DNA of 64,000 bases, taken from NCBI RefSeq assembly GCF_017471675.1, contig NZ_JAFUSK010000014.1:1-64000 (forward strand), written 5' to 3'. This document shows positions 1 to 8,404 of the stretch, in pieces. The DNA is from Pseudobutyrivibrio sp. GTDB taxonomy: Bacteria; Bacillota; Clostridia; Lachnospirales; Lachnospiraceae. How positions within the stretch are numbered: the first letter of the stretch is position 1; each line of letters opens with the position of its first letter. The position numbers and the translations under genes were made by a program. The notes beneath the pieces were generated by a model. The model was not told where the DNA came from, ran no database searches, and saw only the letters and a program-made list of their open reading frames with translations.

Positions 1-262
1 AGGTTTTCCTCACGAGAATCGTCAAAAACTACAGATGCTTTATCTAAGGACTCCTTTTTCCAGTTCCTTAAGAGATTTGGCTGTATATCATTTTCGGTAG
101 CGATGACATTGAGTTCCTTTTCTCCCTTGAGAACCTTAAGGACTAATTTTGCTTTGAATTCTGTGAAAATGTTCTTTTTGTGCGAGACATAATAATGATT
201 CCTTTCTGTGCTAAATTGAGTGTATCAGATTCATTATAAAATGTCTCAAAAAGTGTCTTAAA
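1..262 (-). mobile_element. IS3-family element remnant, 5' end of orfA
   Basis: Reading leftwards, an orfA-like transposase N-terminus starts with an ATG at 190-188. It encodes TEFKAKLVLKVLKGEKELNV and then LLRNWKKE, the helix-turn-helix region of IS3-family OrfA. The ATG frame stops after 15 codons. The conserved frame is one base out, in the A-run near 175, so the copy is probably inactive, unless it starts at a non-ATG codon. About 70 bp upstream lies TAAGACACTTTTTGAGACA (242-260, read on the minus strand), a plausible terminal repeat, so the element would end near 260. It leaves the window at base 1, so orfB cannot be judged. Confidence 0.7.
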
Positions 263-369
263 TTACGCTACCATTATAAGAAACAGGATTAACATAAAAA
301 ACTAGATTATAAGTACGGATTATTGATGGAATAATTAATTCTTAAATGAAAGGATAGAATCAACTATAA

Positions 370-459
370 ATGGATTATACTGAACAAACTCAACAAGATT
401 TAATAGACAAGCTTTGTGAAAATAATCTTTATATTAATCTTTCTGAAGATGAAAAGTAA
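370..459 (+). pseudogene. 5' fragment of metallopeptidase-like gene split by IS66
   Basis: An ATG at 370 opens 29 codons (MDYTEQTQQDLIDK...SEDEK) and then hits a stop created by the IS66 end. Removing the element and one copy of the 8-bp duplication joins base 455 to base 3182 in frame. The restored gene is 308 codons including the stop (307 aa). No strong ribosome site sits right before the ATG; the nearest purine-rich stretch is GAAAGGAT, 15 or more bases upstream. The fragment alone has no recognisable domain; see the 3' part at 3132-4019. Confidence 0.8.
448..455. repeat. Left copy of IS66 8-bp target-site duplication
   Basis: GATGAAAA stands immediately outside the left terminal repeat. 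It is repeated exactly at 3174-3181 outside the right terminal repeat. Eight bases is the known IS66-family duplication length. A perfect duplication points to a recent, unrearranged insertion. Confidence 0.95.
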
Positions 460-525
460 GCGCTTAGTATTCCACTGTCGTGACTGACAGCGGCACTTTT
501 GAAATAATAATAACAACTAAATATA

Positions 526-626
526 TGGAGCATTTCACTCCAATTACTATTCGTTATAGTTCGTTCACATATGGAGCGTTTTACTCCATATCGAATAGGA
601 TATTCAAAGTGGAGTGCTTCACTACA
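526..626. repeat. Three TGGAG-N7-CTCCA repeats in IS66 left end
   Basis: Imperfect palindromes of 17 bp lie at 526-542 (TGGAGCATTTCACTCCA), 572-588 (TGGAGCGTTTTACTCCA) and 610-626 (TGGAGTGCTTCACTACA). A fourth copy lies at 3088-3104, just after the tnpC stop, in the opposite orientation. Their position inside both ends of the element, before tnpA and after tnpC, suits transposase-binding sites or RNA hairpins controlling tnpA. The role is inferred. Confidence 0.6.
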
Positions 627-642
627 CATGGAGGTTGTTATT

Positions 643-1026
643 ATGCGAAGCAAATTTACTAAGCAACAAAAGTTTGACATGGTAATGGAATGTCGCAACA
701 GCGGCTTATCCGATTACATGTGGTGCAAGAAGCACGATATCCAAAGCAGCACCTTTTATAGTTGGGTGAAACAGTTAAAACGAGATGGAGCTAATGTTCC
801 TGAAAGAACATATGCCGAAGATTACCATCTTGATTCAAAACCAGATATCGTGAAACTTGAAATTGTCGATGAACTTCCTGCTGAAAAGCCACCAGTGGTT
901 CAGCAGCTTCCATCAAACAATTGTGCCATCGAAATAACTATAGGACAGGCATCGATAAAAGTTTTCAATGATGTTAATCCAAAGTTATTATCTCAGGTTA
1001 TGACCTGCCTGGGAGGTTGCGTATGA
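643..1026 (+). CDS. tnpA: IS66 accessory protein TnpA (HTH)
   Basis: This 127-aa protein belongs to the IS66 Orf1/TnpA family, required for transposition together with TnpB and TnpC. The N-terminus (KFTKQQKFDMVMECRNSGLS, then YMWCKKHDIQSSTFYSWVKQ) is the helix-turn-helix typical of the family. The start at 643 is chosen because GGAGG (630-634) is 8 bases upstream. The frame is open further back to 571, but that stretch covers the palindromic repeats and has no ribosome site. The stop overlaps the tnpB start (ATGA), so the two are translationally coupled. A PxxP-like tail links to the conserved IEITIGQASIKV segment. Confidence 0.9.
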   Translation: MRSKFTKQQKFDMVMECRNSGLSDYMWCKKHDIQSSTFYSWVKQLKRDGANVPERTYAEDYHLDSKPDIVKLEIVDELPAEKPPVVQQLPSNNCAIEITIGQASIKVFNDVNPKLLSQVMTCLGGCV

Positions 1027-1370
1027 TTGGTGATATCTCCATGGCAGATAACATATATATCATCTGTGGTTACACAGATATGCGCAAGTCCATAGATGGA
1101 CTGTGTGCCGTAATTAAGGATCTGCTCGAACTCGATGCAGAAAATACCACATCGCTTTACCTCTTCTGCGGTAAGCGTAATGACAGGATAAAAGCACTGT
1201 ATCATGAAAAAGATGGTTTTGTGCTTTTATATAAAAGGCTCGATTACAAGCTTGGTAAATACAAATGGCCACGTAATAAAAACGAGGTCAAAACCATTAC
1301 CTGGAGACAGTTTGACTGGCTAATGTCAGGGCTGGATATCGAGCAACCAAAGGCAATAAAAAGTGCCTAA
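1023..1370 (+). CDS. tnpB: IS66 accessory protein TnpB
   Basis: This 115-aa protein is of the IS66 Orf2 family. The diagnostic run is IYIICGYTDMRKSIDGLCAV, followed by LYLFCGKRNDRIKALYHEKDG and LDYKLGKYKWP. Its exact biochemical role in transposition is not established. The ATG at 1023 overlaps the tnpA stop by four bases and has GGGAGG six bases upstream. An in-frame TTG two codons earlier is less likely to be the start. It appears intact. Confidence 0.93.
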   Translation: MIGDISMADNIYIICGYTDMRKSIDGLCAVIKDLLELDAENTTSLYLFCGKRNDRIKALYHEKDGFVLLYKRLDYKLGKYKWPRNKNEVKTITWRQFDWLMSGLDIEQPKAIKSA

Positions 1371-1447
1371 AAGCCTTGATTTTACTGGGTTTTTACCCCT
1401 AAATCTGTTATAATAAATGTATCAGAAAAAGGAGTTTTAACAGGTAA

Positions 1448-3085
1448 ATGTCAGGTGCAAATGATATCCAACTCAGGGATCTGAGGGATACAATTTTACA
1501 ACTGAATAATACAATCAACACTCAGACATCGCTTATTATGTCGCTTCAAAAGTCTATCGATGAGCGTAATGCCAGGATTGATGAAAAGGACCAGGTCATA
1601 GCAAATCTTCAGGCACAGCTTGATTATCTTAAGAATAAGCTGTTTGGTTCTACCAGTGAGATTCGTAAAAACGATATCCCTGGTCAGCTTAGTCTCTTTG
1701 ATGCAGCTGATGAAGATGATAAGCCTGCCATTCCAATCGAGCCTGAGATTATCGAGGTTAAAGCTCACATTCGTGAACGTAAGCCAAAGGCTACCTATGA
1801 TGAAATCTTTGAAAATATCAAGACCACACAGGTTCCTGTTGATGAACTTCCAGAGGAAGAACGTAAATGCCCTGAATGCGGTAGTGTAATGGTCCCTATT
1901 GGAACAAAGGTAGTTCGCACTGAGGTAATCTATCACAAGCCTAGCTTGGAGAGAATTGAGTACGTGGCTAGGACGTATTGTTGTCCTAACGCTGAAAAGG
2001 AAGCAGAAACTTACTTTGCCTATGATAAATGTAAAGCTGCATTGATTGAAGGTAGTTATGTTTCTTCAGGCCTTGCAGCACATGTGATGTATTACAAGTA
2101 TGTCATGGCCTGTCCATTGTATAGGCAGGAACAAGATTTCATGCATCTCGGTGCCAAGATTAGTAGAGCTACCATGGCGAACTGGATTATTACCTGCTCA
2201 CAGGATTACATGGTTCACATGTATGATTATCTTCATCGAAAGCTATGCGAGAGGATGTTCCTCATGGCTGATGAAACTCCTATCCAGGTTTTAAAAGAAC
2301 CTGAACGAAGACCACAGTCGAAATCCTATGTATGGGTATTTCGAACTGGCGAAGACCGAAGAGTTCCAATAATCCTTTTCAACTACGCACCAACAAGAAA
2401 AGGTGCCAATGCGGCAGACTTCTTGAAGGATGCACCCGAAGGATATTTCCTTATGACTGATGGCTACAAAGGATACAATAAAGTACCTGACGCCAATCGA
2501 TGTGCCTGCTGGGCACACATCAGAAGGTATTGGCTTAGAGCCATTCCTAAAGGTCATGAAACGGATTACACTCATCCAGCGGTACAAGGACTTCTATACT
2601 GCGATAAGCTGTTTAGTTATGAAAGAACCTATAAAGAGAAGGGACTTTCAATTAAACAGATTTATAAGCGTCGTCTCAAGGATCAAGAGCCTGTGATAGA
2701 TGCTTTCTTGGCGTGGCTTGATGAACTTACACCTAAGACTGGCGATAGTATAATCAAAGCGATTAACTATACCAACGGATGCCGACCATACCTGAAGAAC
2801 TATCTTAAGGATGGAGCTTGTAGCCTTAGCAATAATCTAAGTGAAAATGCAATCCGTCCTGTTGTAATGGGCAGGAAGAATTGGTTATTTAGTGATAGCC
2901 AGGATGGTGCTAATGCCAGCATGGTAATCTACTCACTGATTGAAACCGCAAAGTCTAACGACATAGATCCTGAAAAATATCTTGAGTATCTTCTCGAGTG
3001 TCGTCCGAGTGCTGATTGGTCAGACGAGGAACTAGAGCAGTTAGCTCCATGGAGCAAAGCTACTCGAGAAGCATGCGCTATATAA
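1448..3085 (+). CDS. tnpC: IS66 transposase TnpC
   Basis: This 545-aa DDE transposase is the catalytic protein of the element. The N-terminal 60 residues form a leucine-zipper-like coiled coil. A zinc-binding segment follows (KCPECGSVM near residue 139), and then the catalytic core with MADETPIQV (first Asp), LMTDGYKGYN (second Asp) and the C-terminal LSNNLSENAIRP with the Glu. Length and domain order match full IS66 transposases, and no frameshift is seen. An extended -10 (TGTTATAAT) lies in the 77-bp gap after tnpB and may give tnpC its own promoter. A 21-codon relic of a related tnpC lies at 9517. Confidence 0.96.
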   Translation: MSGANDIQLRDLRDTILQLNNTINTQTSLIMSLQKSIDERNARIDEKDQVIANLQAQLDYLKNKLFGSTSEIRKNDIPGQLSLFDAADEDDKPAIPIEPEIIEVKAHIRERKPKATYDEIFENIKTTQVPVDELPEEERKCPECGSVMVPIGTKVVRTEVIYHKPSLERIEYVARTYCCPNAEKEAETYFAYDKCKAALIEGSYVSSGLAAHVMYYKYVMACPLYRQEQDFMHLGAKISRATMANWIITCSQDYMVHMYDYLHRKLCERMFLMADETPIQVLKEPERRPQSKSYVWVFRTGEDRRVPIILFNYAPTRKGANAADFLKDAPEGYFLMTDGYKGYNKVPDANRCACWAHIRRYWLRAIPKGHETDYTHPAVQGLLYCDKLFSYERTYKEKGLSIKQIYKRRLKDQEPVIDAFLAWLDELTPKTGDSIIKAINYTNGCRPYLKNYLKDGACSLSNNLSENAIRPVVMGRKNWLFSDSQDGANASMVIYSLIETAKSNDIDPEKYLEYLLECRPSADWSDEELEQLAPWSKATREACAI

Positions 3086-3131
3086 AATGGAGTAAAATGC
3101 TCCATATGTTGAATGTCTGGCATCCGAAAGG

Positions 3132-4019
3132 ATGCCTTTATTCATATCCTACGGGGTAATACTAAGCGCTTACGATGAAAAGAGAAACTATGATAAAATT
3201 CTTGATGAATATGTACAGCAAGTTAGTGGATATTTTGAGAAGGAAATAAACTCTAGTATTGATGGTGTCGAGTTCCTAATCGTGGATGAGAAGAGTTTTT
3301 CGGTAAAAGCATCTCTAGGGGAGGAAAAACATAGAGGAAAAATAGTTTTCAGTCGACTAATAATTGTTGCAATGTATGAGATGTTCTATTCAATGGATTA
3401 TAAAGGAATTGTGGTTGATGGAAAAAATATAGAAATAATTAAAGAGATGCTTTTTAAATTTGCGTTATTTAGCGTCTTATTACATGAAATGGCACATATT
3501 TACAGAGGACATGTTGGCTTATATGGTTATTGGGAAAAACATAATTTAATTGAATCGCATATTCTTGATATACAGACATTAGAATGGGATGCCGATTGTA
3601 TGTCTGCTACTAATATAGCGAAAGTAATAAATTTGAGGAAAAAAGAAATATTACCGGATGTTACCATAGACTTTATTACAAAGATTATGTGCGGTGCTAT
3701 ATGTGGAGCGATGTATTGGCAAAGGTTTATTACAGATTTTGACGGGATTAGAAGTAAGATGCATCCGATACCAATATATAGAGCGATAATAATGATAGAC
3801 TGTATAGGAGATTTAGTAGGTAATAAAGAGCAAATTTATGACTATTTTAATGGATATGAGAATGAGTTTAATAAAGTATTTGCTATATCTGAAGAAGCAA
3901 TCGTCAAAGAGTGGAAATTAGCAGCTAAAGAAGTGGATATCATAGCTGAGTATTATGATAGATGGGATATTCTAAAAGATGAATTAGAAGAGTATTCTGT
4001 AATTCCCTTAGATGAATAA
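3132..4019 (+). pseudogene. 3' fragment of metallopeptidase-like gene split by IS66
   Basis: The true gene resumes at 3182 (RNYDKILDEYVQQ). Upstream codons belong to the IS66 end, so a protein started there would carry a foreign N-terminus. The body holds LHEMAHIYRGH, a zinc-peptidase HExxH helix, followed about 30 residues later by EWDAD as a possible third ligand. This arrangement recalls ImmA/IrrE-like or other gluzincin peptidases, but the family is not certain. A conserved WQRF stretch and HPIPIYRA motif follow. The C-terminal part with the active site remains open and might still be expressed from a start inside the IS end. The island context suggests a stress or phage-related role, which is inference. 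Confidence 0.75.
3174..3181. repeat. Right copy of IS66 8-bp target-site duplication
   Basis: GATGAAAA directly follows the right terminal repeat and matches 448-455 exactly. Confidence 0.95.
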
Positions 4020-4313
4020 GAGGTATTCCTTGCATAATGAGCATGGGAATGTTAGTGGTTCAGTTGAAGCGCTTTTGGTAGCTATATACGTGATGTAAAT
4101 AGAAAACTCAATACATAACTCAAGTAGATAGTTAGATAAAACCTGTATTGGCCACACTATTATGCTATAATGAATATAACATAAGAGTTTAAACGACAAT
4201 ATGATAAATATATCCACCCGTAATATATGTCTAATATCAAACTCCAAGCAAGATTGTAATTAAATTATTTTTTTGATAATATTTATACAAACGAATGTTT
4301 ATTGGAGCTATTT

Positions 4314-4976
4314 ATGGGTATGAATAAATACTTTATTTTTGATGAATCAGGAAATCTCGGCTCTACAGGAAGATATTTTGTTATAGCCTGTATTGAAACC
4401 AGCAATTACAAATCCTTAAATAATTACATGAAAAACAAACTTGGAAAAGCAAAACGTCTCTTTATTGAACTGGCATGTCTTCATTCACATGAAATAAAAG
4501 CCAAGGATGCTTATCCTTGCATAAAGTATCATATTGCAGAGACTTTAGTTACAAAAGATGTTCGTGTGTCTTATATTGTTGCTGATTTGAAGCATATAAA
4601 GCCATCGCTTTTGAAAGAAAAAAATATCTTCTACAATTATTTGATGAAATTGTTACTTGATAAACTCATTTCAGCTAATGATGATGGCTCTACAATTAAT
4701 ATAATTTATGATAATCACACAACTAAAGTTGGATCTGTCAATTCTTTATCTGAATACCTACAGTTGTATTTTATTTATGATAAAGGATATGATATTAATT
4801 TCAATTTTAAAAGCATGGATTCTGATGCCGCTAACGCATACTCTGTTCAAGTTGCGGATTACTTTGCAAATGCTGTATATTCATATTACGAATTTGGTAT
4901 AGATATGTATTATCAGCTATATACGCCTATTGTTAATAAAGCCATTCATTTCCCTTCAAAAAAATTTGCCAAATAA
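4314..4976 (+). CDS. DUF3800 domain protein
   Basis: The product is about 220 aa. It opens with YFIFDESGNLG, the signature of DUF3800, whose first Asp is thought to be part of an RNase H-like acidic site. Later acidic stretches (IIYDNHTTKV, MDSDAANAYSVQVADYFANA) match the family's distal motifs, where a D near the C-terminal helix is conserved. The ATG at 4314 is chosen because GGAG lies six bases upstream; a TTG at 4302 is the alternative. DUF3800 genes are frequent in mobile and defence regions, which fits this island, but no substrate is known. It stands alone with no partner gene. Confidence 0.8.
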   Translation: MGMNKYFIFDESGNLGSTGRYFVIACIETSNYKSLNNYMKNKLGKAKRLFIELACLHSHEIKAKDAYPCIKYHIAETLVTKDVRVSYIVADLKHIKPSLLKEKNIFYNYLMKLLLDKLISANDDGSTINIIYDNHTTKVGSVNSLSEYLQLYFIYDKGYDINFNFKSMDSDAANAYSVQVADYFANAVYSYYEFGIDMYYQLYTPIVNKAIHFPSKKFAK

Positions 4977-5155
4977 TTAACTTTTCCTTGCTTTTGAACG
5001 ATATAAATAGTAGAATAAAGTTCCAATAATGATTATAAAGGCGTGTAAGCCTATATAGATGTGCGTTTATTTTCTGCATAAGTTGCCTATGTGGTAACCA
5101 TCTTTATAGCTGCGCCTTTTTATTATTGTTATAATAATAAGGATGATCAAAGTTT

Positions 5156-5254
5156 TTGAGGGTTTGCCAAACTTGTTGAGGTTCTAACTTGAGGGGCTAG
5201 TTTGAGGGGCAAACTTGAGGGTACAAGTTGAGGGTCTGGCGAAAGCCAGACCCT
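5156..5254. repeat. TTGAGGG short repeats plus strong hairpin
   Basis: Six copies of TTGAGG(GG) occur between 5156 and 5235 at 11-18 bp spacing. They end in a 10-bp perfect stem (AGGGTCTGGC, loop GAAA, GCCAGACCCT; 5231-5254). They abut the 3' end of an ISL3-type transposase relic and may be the decayed terminal region of that element, or its terminator. Confidence 0.5.
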
Positions 5255-5268
5255 TTAATAATACATTT

Positions 5269-5529
5269 CTAAAAATCATCATCTTCAAAATAGGTTACAG
5301 GATTGTAATCAGAAACTCCATTTAATACAGGGGTCTTTCTTGTGGCGTATAGAAAGCGGTTTCTGAAGTGTTCGAAGTTGCGAAAAACTCTTCCAGAACG
5401 ACGAAGATCCTTTACTTTTCTATTTATTGATTCAATAGGACCATTAGAAAGTCTGCTATCGTATAGACAATTGAAAACAAGAGAGAGTAGGTTTGTAAAT
5501 TCTGAACTATTATTTTCATTTATACAAAT
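5269..5529 (-). pseudogene. ISL3-family transposase, C-terminal relic
   Basis: On the minus strand about 87 codons remain, reading NGPIESINRKVKDLRRSGRV and then NFEHFRNRFLYATRK, the conserved C-terminus of ISL3-family transposases (the Glu of the DDE triad lies in NGPIESINRK). A TAA at 5532-5530 cuts the frame upstream and there is no start, so the N-terminal three quarters is gone. The C-terminus ends naturally at the TAG at 5271-5269. The plus-strand frame over the same bases is only its shadow. Confidence 0.85.
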
Positions 5530-5567
5530 TTAACTAAAGTATATTTTCCTTAGAAGAAGCAACTGGT

Positions 5568-5630
5568 TTTTAAGCAAAAAAATCGGTTGTTTTTTTTGCT
5601 TAAAAGAAATATTATAAATATAAGCAAAAA
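5568..5630 (+). promoter_or_regulatory. Promoter and palindromic operator of fic gene
   Basis: A -35 TTGTTT (5587-5592), 17-bp spacer and -10 TATTAT (5610-5615) precede the Fic gene. A 15-bp inverted repeat (TTTTAAGCAAAAAAA at 5568-5582, complement at 5591-5605) overlaps the -35, and a third half-site TAAGCAAAAA lies at 5621-5630. The Fic protein has a winged-helix-like C-terminus, so autoregulation is plausible (inference). Confidence 0.6.
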
Positions 5631-5657
5631 TTGTTTAAGTTAGAGTGAGGTATTGAA

Positions 5658-6818
5658 ATGCAAGTAACGAGCAATCGAACTGGATATATAATAAAACAAC
5701 CGACTGGTTACGATTCGTTTATTCCAAATGATTTGCCGCCAAATCCGCCGGTAATTATTGATGATGAAATGCAGGATTTACTTTCTCAGGCAGACAGAAA
5801 GCTGGGACGGTTGGATGGGATAACCGAAATACTACCAAATCCGGAGTTGTTTGTGGCGATGTATGTGAAAAAAGAGGCCGTATTAAGTTCTCAAATTGAA
5901 GGTACACAAGCATCAATGATTGATATCTTGAATACTCAAGATGAGAAGGGACCAGATTATGAGCCTGATAATATAAAGGAAGTAGTAAATTACGTAAATG
6001 CAATAACGTATGGTCTTGATCGACTCGAATCATTGCCATTCAGCTTGCGTTTGATAAGAGAAATACATCAGATACTGTTGACAAATGTTAGAGGTTCAAC
6101 TAAGAATCCAGGTGAATTTCGCAAAAGTCAAAATTGGATAGGGCCTGCTGGATGCACGCTTGAAAACGCATCGTTCATTCCACCTTCACCAACTGAGATG
6201 CTTAAGTCCATGAGTGCACTGGAAAACTTTTTTTATGAAGATGATCATATTCCTGCATTGATAAAGATAGCCTTGATTCATGCTCAGTTCGAAACTATTC
6301 ATCCTTTCTTAGATGGTAATGGTAGAATGGGAAGATTATTAATTACGTTTTGGCTTTGCAAAAAGAGAATACTTACTCAACCATTGCTTTATATAAGTTA
6401 TTATTTTAAACAAAATCGTAGCGAGTATTATGAATGTTTAAATAAGGTGAGATTCGACGGTGATTGGGAAAGTTGGATTAAGTTTTTTCTTCAAGGGGTA
6501 GCAGTGACTTCAGATGAAGCAACAAGTTCAGCAAAGGCTATTTTGTCATTAAAGAAAAAATACTCAGAAGTTTTATATAAGGTAGACAATGGAAATAGTA
6601 GTTATCAAAGGTTGTTAGATTTGTTATTTGAATACCCGATTGTTTCTAAAAAGCAAGTTTCTGAGTTATTAAATGTATCTGAACCTACGGGAGCTACCGT
6701 TTGTAATGAGTTTGTCAAATTAGGAATATTGGTTGATGATACTCCGGAGAAAAAAAGATATAAAAAATATAGGTTTGCAGAGTATGTTGGAATTCTGCAA
6801 AAGGGTACAGAATTGTAG
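5658..6818 (+). CDS. Fic family protein with N-terminal inhibitory motif
   Basis: This is a 386-aa Fic/DOC enzyme, predicted to transfer AMP (or another nucleotide) from NTP to a protein hydroxyl. The core motif is complete: HPFLDGNGRMGR at residues 215-226, with the catalytic His first. The Fic_N region carries S77-SQI-E81-G82, the (S/T)xxxE(G/N) inhibitory motif; placed N-terminal to the Fic core it makes this a class II, self-inhibited Fic. The last 80 residues resemble a winged helix (SKKQVSELLNVSEPTGATVC). The start ATG has GTGAGG nearby. It is likely monocistronic. Similar Fic-HTH proteins are common in bacterial accessory regions; the target is unknown. Confidence 0.92.
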   Translation: MQVTSNRTGYIIKQPTGYDSFIPNDLPPNPPVIIDDEMQDLLSQADRKLGRLDGITEILPNPELFVAMYVKKEAVLSSQIEGTQASMIDILNTQDEKGPDYEPDNIKEVVNYVNAITYGLDRLESLPFSLRLIREIHQILLTNVRGSTKNPGEFRKSQNWIGPAGCTLENASFIPPSPTEMLKSMSALENFFYEDDHIPALIKIALIHAQFETIHPFLDGNGRMGRLLITFWLCKKRILTQPLLYISYYFKQNRSEYYECLNKVRFDGDWESWIKFFLQGVAVTSDEATSSAKAILSLKKKYSEVLYKVDNGNSSYQRLLDLLFEYPIVSKKQVSELLNVSEPTGATVCNEFVKLGILVDDTPEKKRYKKYRFAEYVGILQKGTEL

Positions 6819-7149
6819 GAGAATTAAAAATCAACAGTAGAAAGGGAAACTTATGCAAGAAAAATATTGGAAATATATGGTCAGATAAAAGCGTGGATTT
6901 TCTAATTAGATATTTATGCGGAAAAATCATATAGGTGGGATCGGTTAATTAAGTCATTTTTGGCGATAATTTCCTCTCCGAGTATTGCAGCATGGACAAT
7001 AAGGAGCATAATGAGTATTGTCTGAGGTTGTTGGAAGAAAATGGGGTGATTTATTAGTTATCATAGAGGTGGTTCATTTAAAAGAGTTAGAGTATAACAA
7101 GGCGGGTGCACGATAGGTGAGGCTACACACTAAATAGGAGATAAAGCGT
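6819..7149. other. 331-bp gap, decayed coding relics only
   Basis: I see no intact gene. Short frames such as 6992-7057 (MDNKEHNEYCLRLLEENGVI) look like remains of an unidentified protein. No clear promoter or terminator was found; AGGAG near 7135 serves the next gene. Confidence 0.5.
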
Positions 7150-8346
7150 ATGGTAGAGATTTTTGGTAAAAAATCGATTGTCAAAGAAATACTACGTAGA
7201 TTGGGAATTGGACACGCTAAGCAATATGATAGTATAATCTTTGGTAATGGGTTTAATGTACGAGTAGAAGGGATAATTAAAAGGGAGGTAAAAGAAGAGT
7301 ATAAATTTCTATTTTCATTTAGTGAATTTTTAGATGTATTAATATCTGGAAATAATGATAATACTTATATTGAGATAGCGAATAAAATACTAAGTAAATC
7401 GGGACGCGAAAGTCTTTCTCAAGTATATGCTGATATTAATAATATTTATTCGAAGAATCCTAAGGAATTATTTACATATTTTGAAACAGAGTTCAGCTAT
7501 TTTGTTAATGAAATTGCCAGGAAAAGGACTAATAATCAAGCTCTAGCAGTATGCTTAGTTATGAATTACCTTGCAAACGAAAATTATCATAAATCTTTCA
7601 GGAGAATTGTAGATGATAAAAAAGCATTAAAAGATTTTAATAAGCTAAAAAGAAAAATAGATAATATATTTGATAATATATGTTTTTATTATAATCTATA
7701 TGACTGCTTGCAGAATCAGTTCATTTCTCATAATCAACAGCTACAGGAACTTAGATTAAATGAATACAAGAATTTTAAGATAAACTATTTGACGGATAGT
7801 GCCATTACAATGACAACCAATTATGGTTGTGAAATTGAGGAGTATTGGGAAAATACCGAATATTTGCACGGAAAATATGAGAGTCACAGAAGAATACTGA
7901 ATGAATTAGATGAAGTTATACGAGCATTAACAATTAAAGAAAATAATCAATATAATTTTCTGTTCGCTCCAACTGCAATAAAAAAACATTACTTGACAGA
8001 CAATAGATATAACGATGCTCTTTTCAAGGATAATACAAGAACGTATGGACATATGTTAGTGTATGGTATGAGTTTTGTCAAAATGGCTATAGCTGAAGAA
8101 CTGAGTACAGCTATGCCTGATAAAAGACTTTTTGATACATATATAGATAATCATATAATAGTTAGAATAAGCGAATTAATAGATTCAGGACAAATAGAGG
8201 ATGTTGATATTGTGGCTTATTCAGAATTAGATTTTGAGAATATCAGTAGTTTATTAGAATCTTACAAAAACAATGACCAGGAAAATGTTTATGTTCAATA
8301 TAAAAATAAAAAGATTAATGTCGTAAAGTATGAGGCATTTGAGTAG
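7150..8346 (+). CDS. SIR2/AbiH/DUF4917-like protein, possible phage defence
   Basis: This 398-aa protein has a pattern shared by AbiH-, DUF4917- and SIR2-like proteins. There is an N-terminal nucleotide-binding-like SIIFGNGFN (residues 29-37), a central MTTNYG..IEEYW motif, then EYLHGKY, and a distal MLVYGMSF. The spacing (Gly-Asn-Gly start, TNY, LHG, late GxSF) is what suggests an NAD-binding Rossmann-type fold; the glycine-rich details are weak. Known relatives include abortive-infection proteins, so phage defence is a reasonable guess but not shown. The gene is markedly AT-rich. The next gene follows after 58 bp and may be co-transcribed. Confidence 0.6.
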   Translation: MVEIFGKKSIVKEILRRLGIGHAKQYDSIIFGNGFNVRVEGIIKREVKEEYKFLFSFSEFLDVLISGNNDNTYIEIANKILSKSGRESLSQVYADINNIYSKNPKELFTYFETEFSYFVNEIARKRTNNQALAVCLVMNYLANENYHKSFRRIVDDKKALKDFNKLKRKIDNIFDNICFYYNLYDCLQNQFISHNQQLQELRLNEYKNFKINYLTDSAITMTTNYGCEIEEYWENTEYLHGKYESHRRILNELDEVIRALTIKENNQYNFLFAPTAIKKHYLTDNRYNDALFKDNTRTYGHMLVYGMSFVKMAIAEELSTAMPDKRLFDTYIDNHIIVRISELIDSGQIEDVDIVAYSELDFENISSLLESYKNNDQENVYVQYKNKKINVVKYEAFE

Positions 8347-8404
8347 TTTAAGTTGAGAACAATATTGCTGCGCAGGCTGGCTCTATGGCTGAATTAGGTG
8401 GAAA

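Larger units (their letters stand above)
456..3173 (+). mobile_element. Complete IS66-family insertion sequence
   Basis: The element is 2718 bp, bounded by a perfect 16-bp inverted repeat (GTAAGCGCTTAGTATT at 456-471 and its complement at 3158-3173). It carries the canonical three IS66 genes tnpA, tnpB and tnpC in order on the plus strand, all open. The ends begin GTAAGCG as in other IS66 members, and an 8-bp duplication flanks it. It has split a metallopeptidase-like gene. Everything needed for movement appears intact. Confidence 0.96.

Noticed and set aside
1..190. Programmed frameshift in IS3 orfA
   Set aside because: IS3 recoding joins orfA to orfB; a shift within the first ten codons of orfA is more likely a mutation.
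571..642. Upstream start for IS66 TnpA
   Set aside because: The extension covers palindromic repeats and lacks a ribosome site; 643 has GGAGG at 8 bases.
370..4019. Programmed recoding joining the two parts of the metallopeptidase gene
   Set aside because: A complete IS66 with target duplication explains the split.
5156..5254. CRISPR-like spaced TTGAGGG repeats
   Set aside because: Repeat core is only 6-8 bp, spacing is 11-18 bp and irregular, and no cas gene is nearby.
5342..5533. 63-codon plus-strand frame as a gene
   Set aside because: It is the antisense of the ISL3 transposase relic, whose minus-strand protein is clearly conserved.
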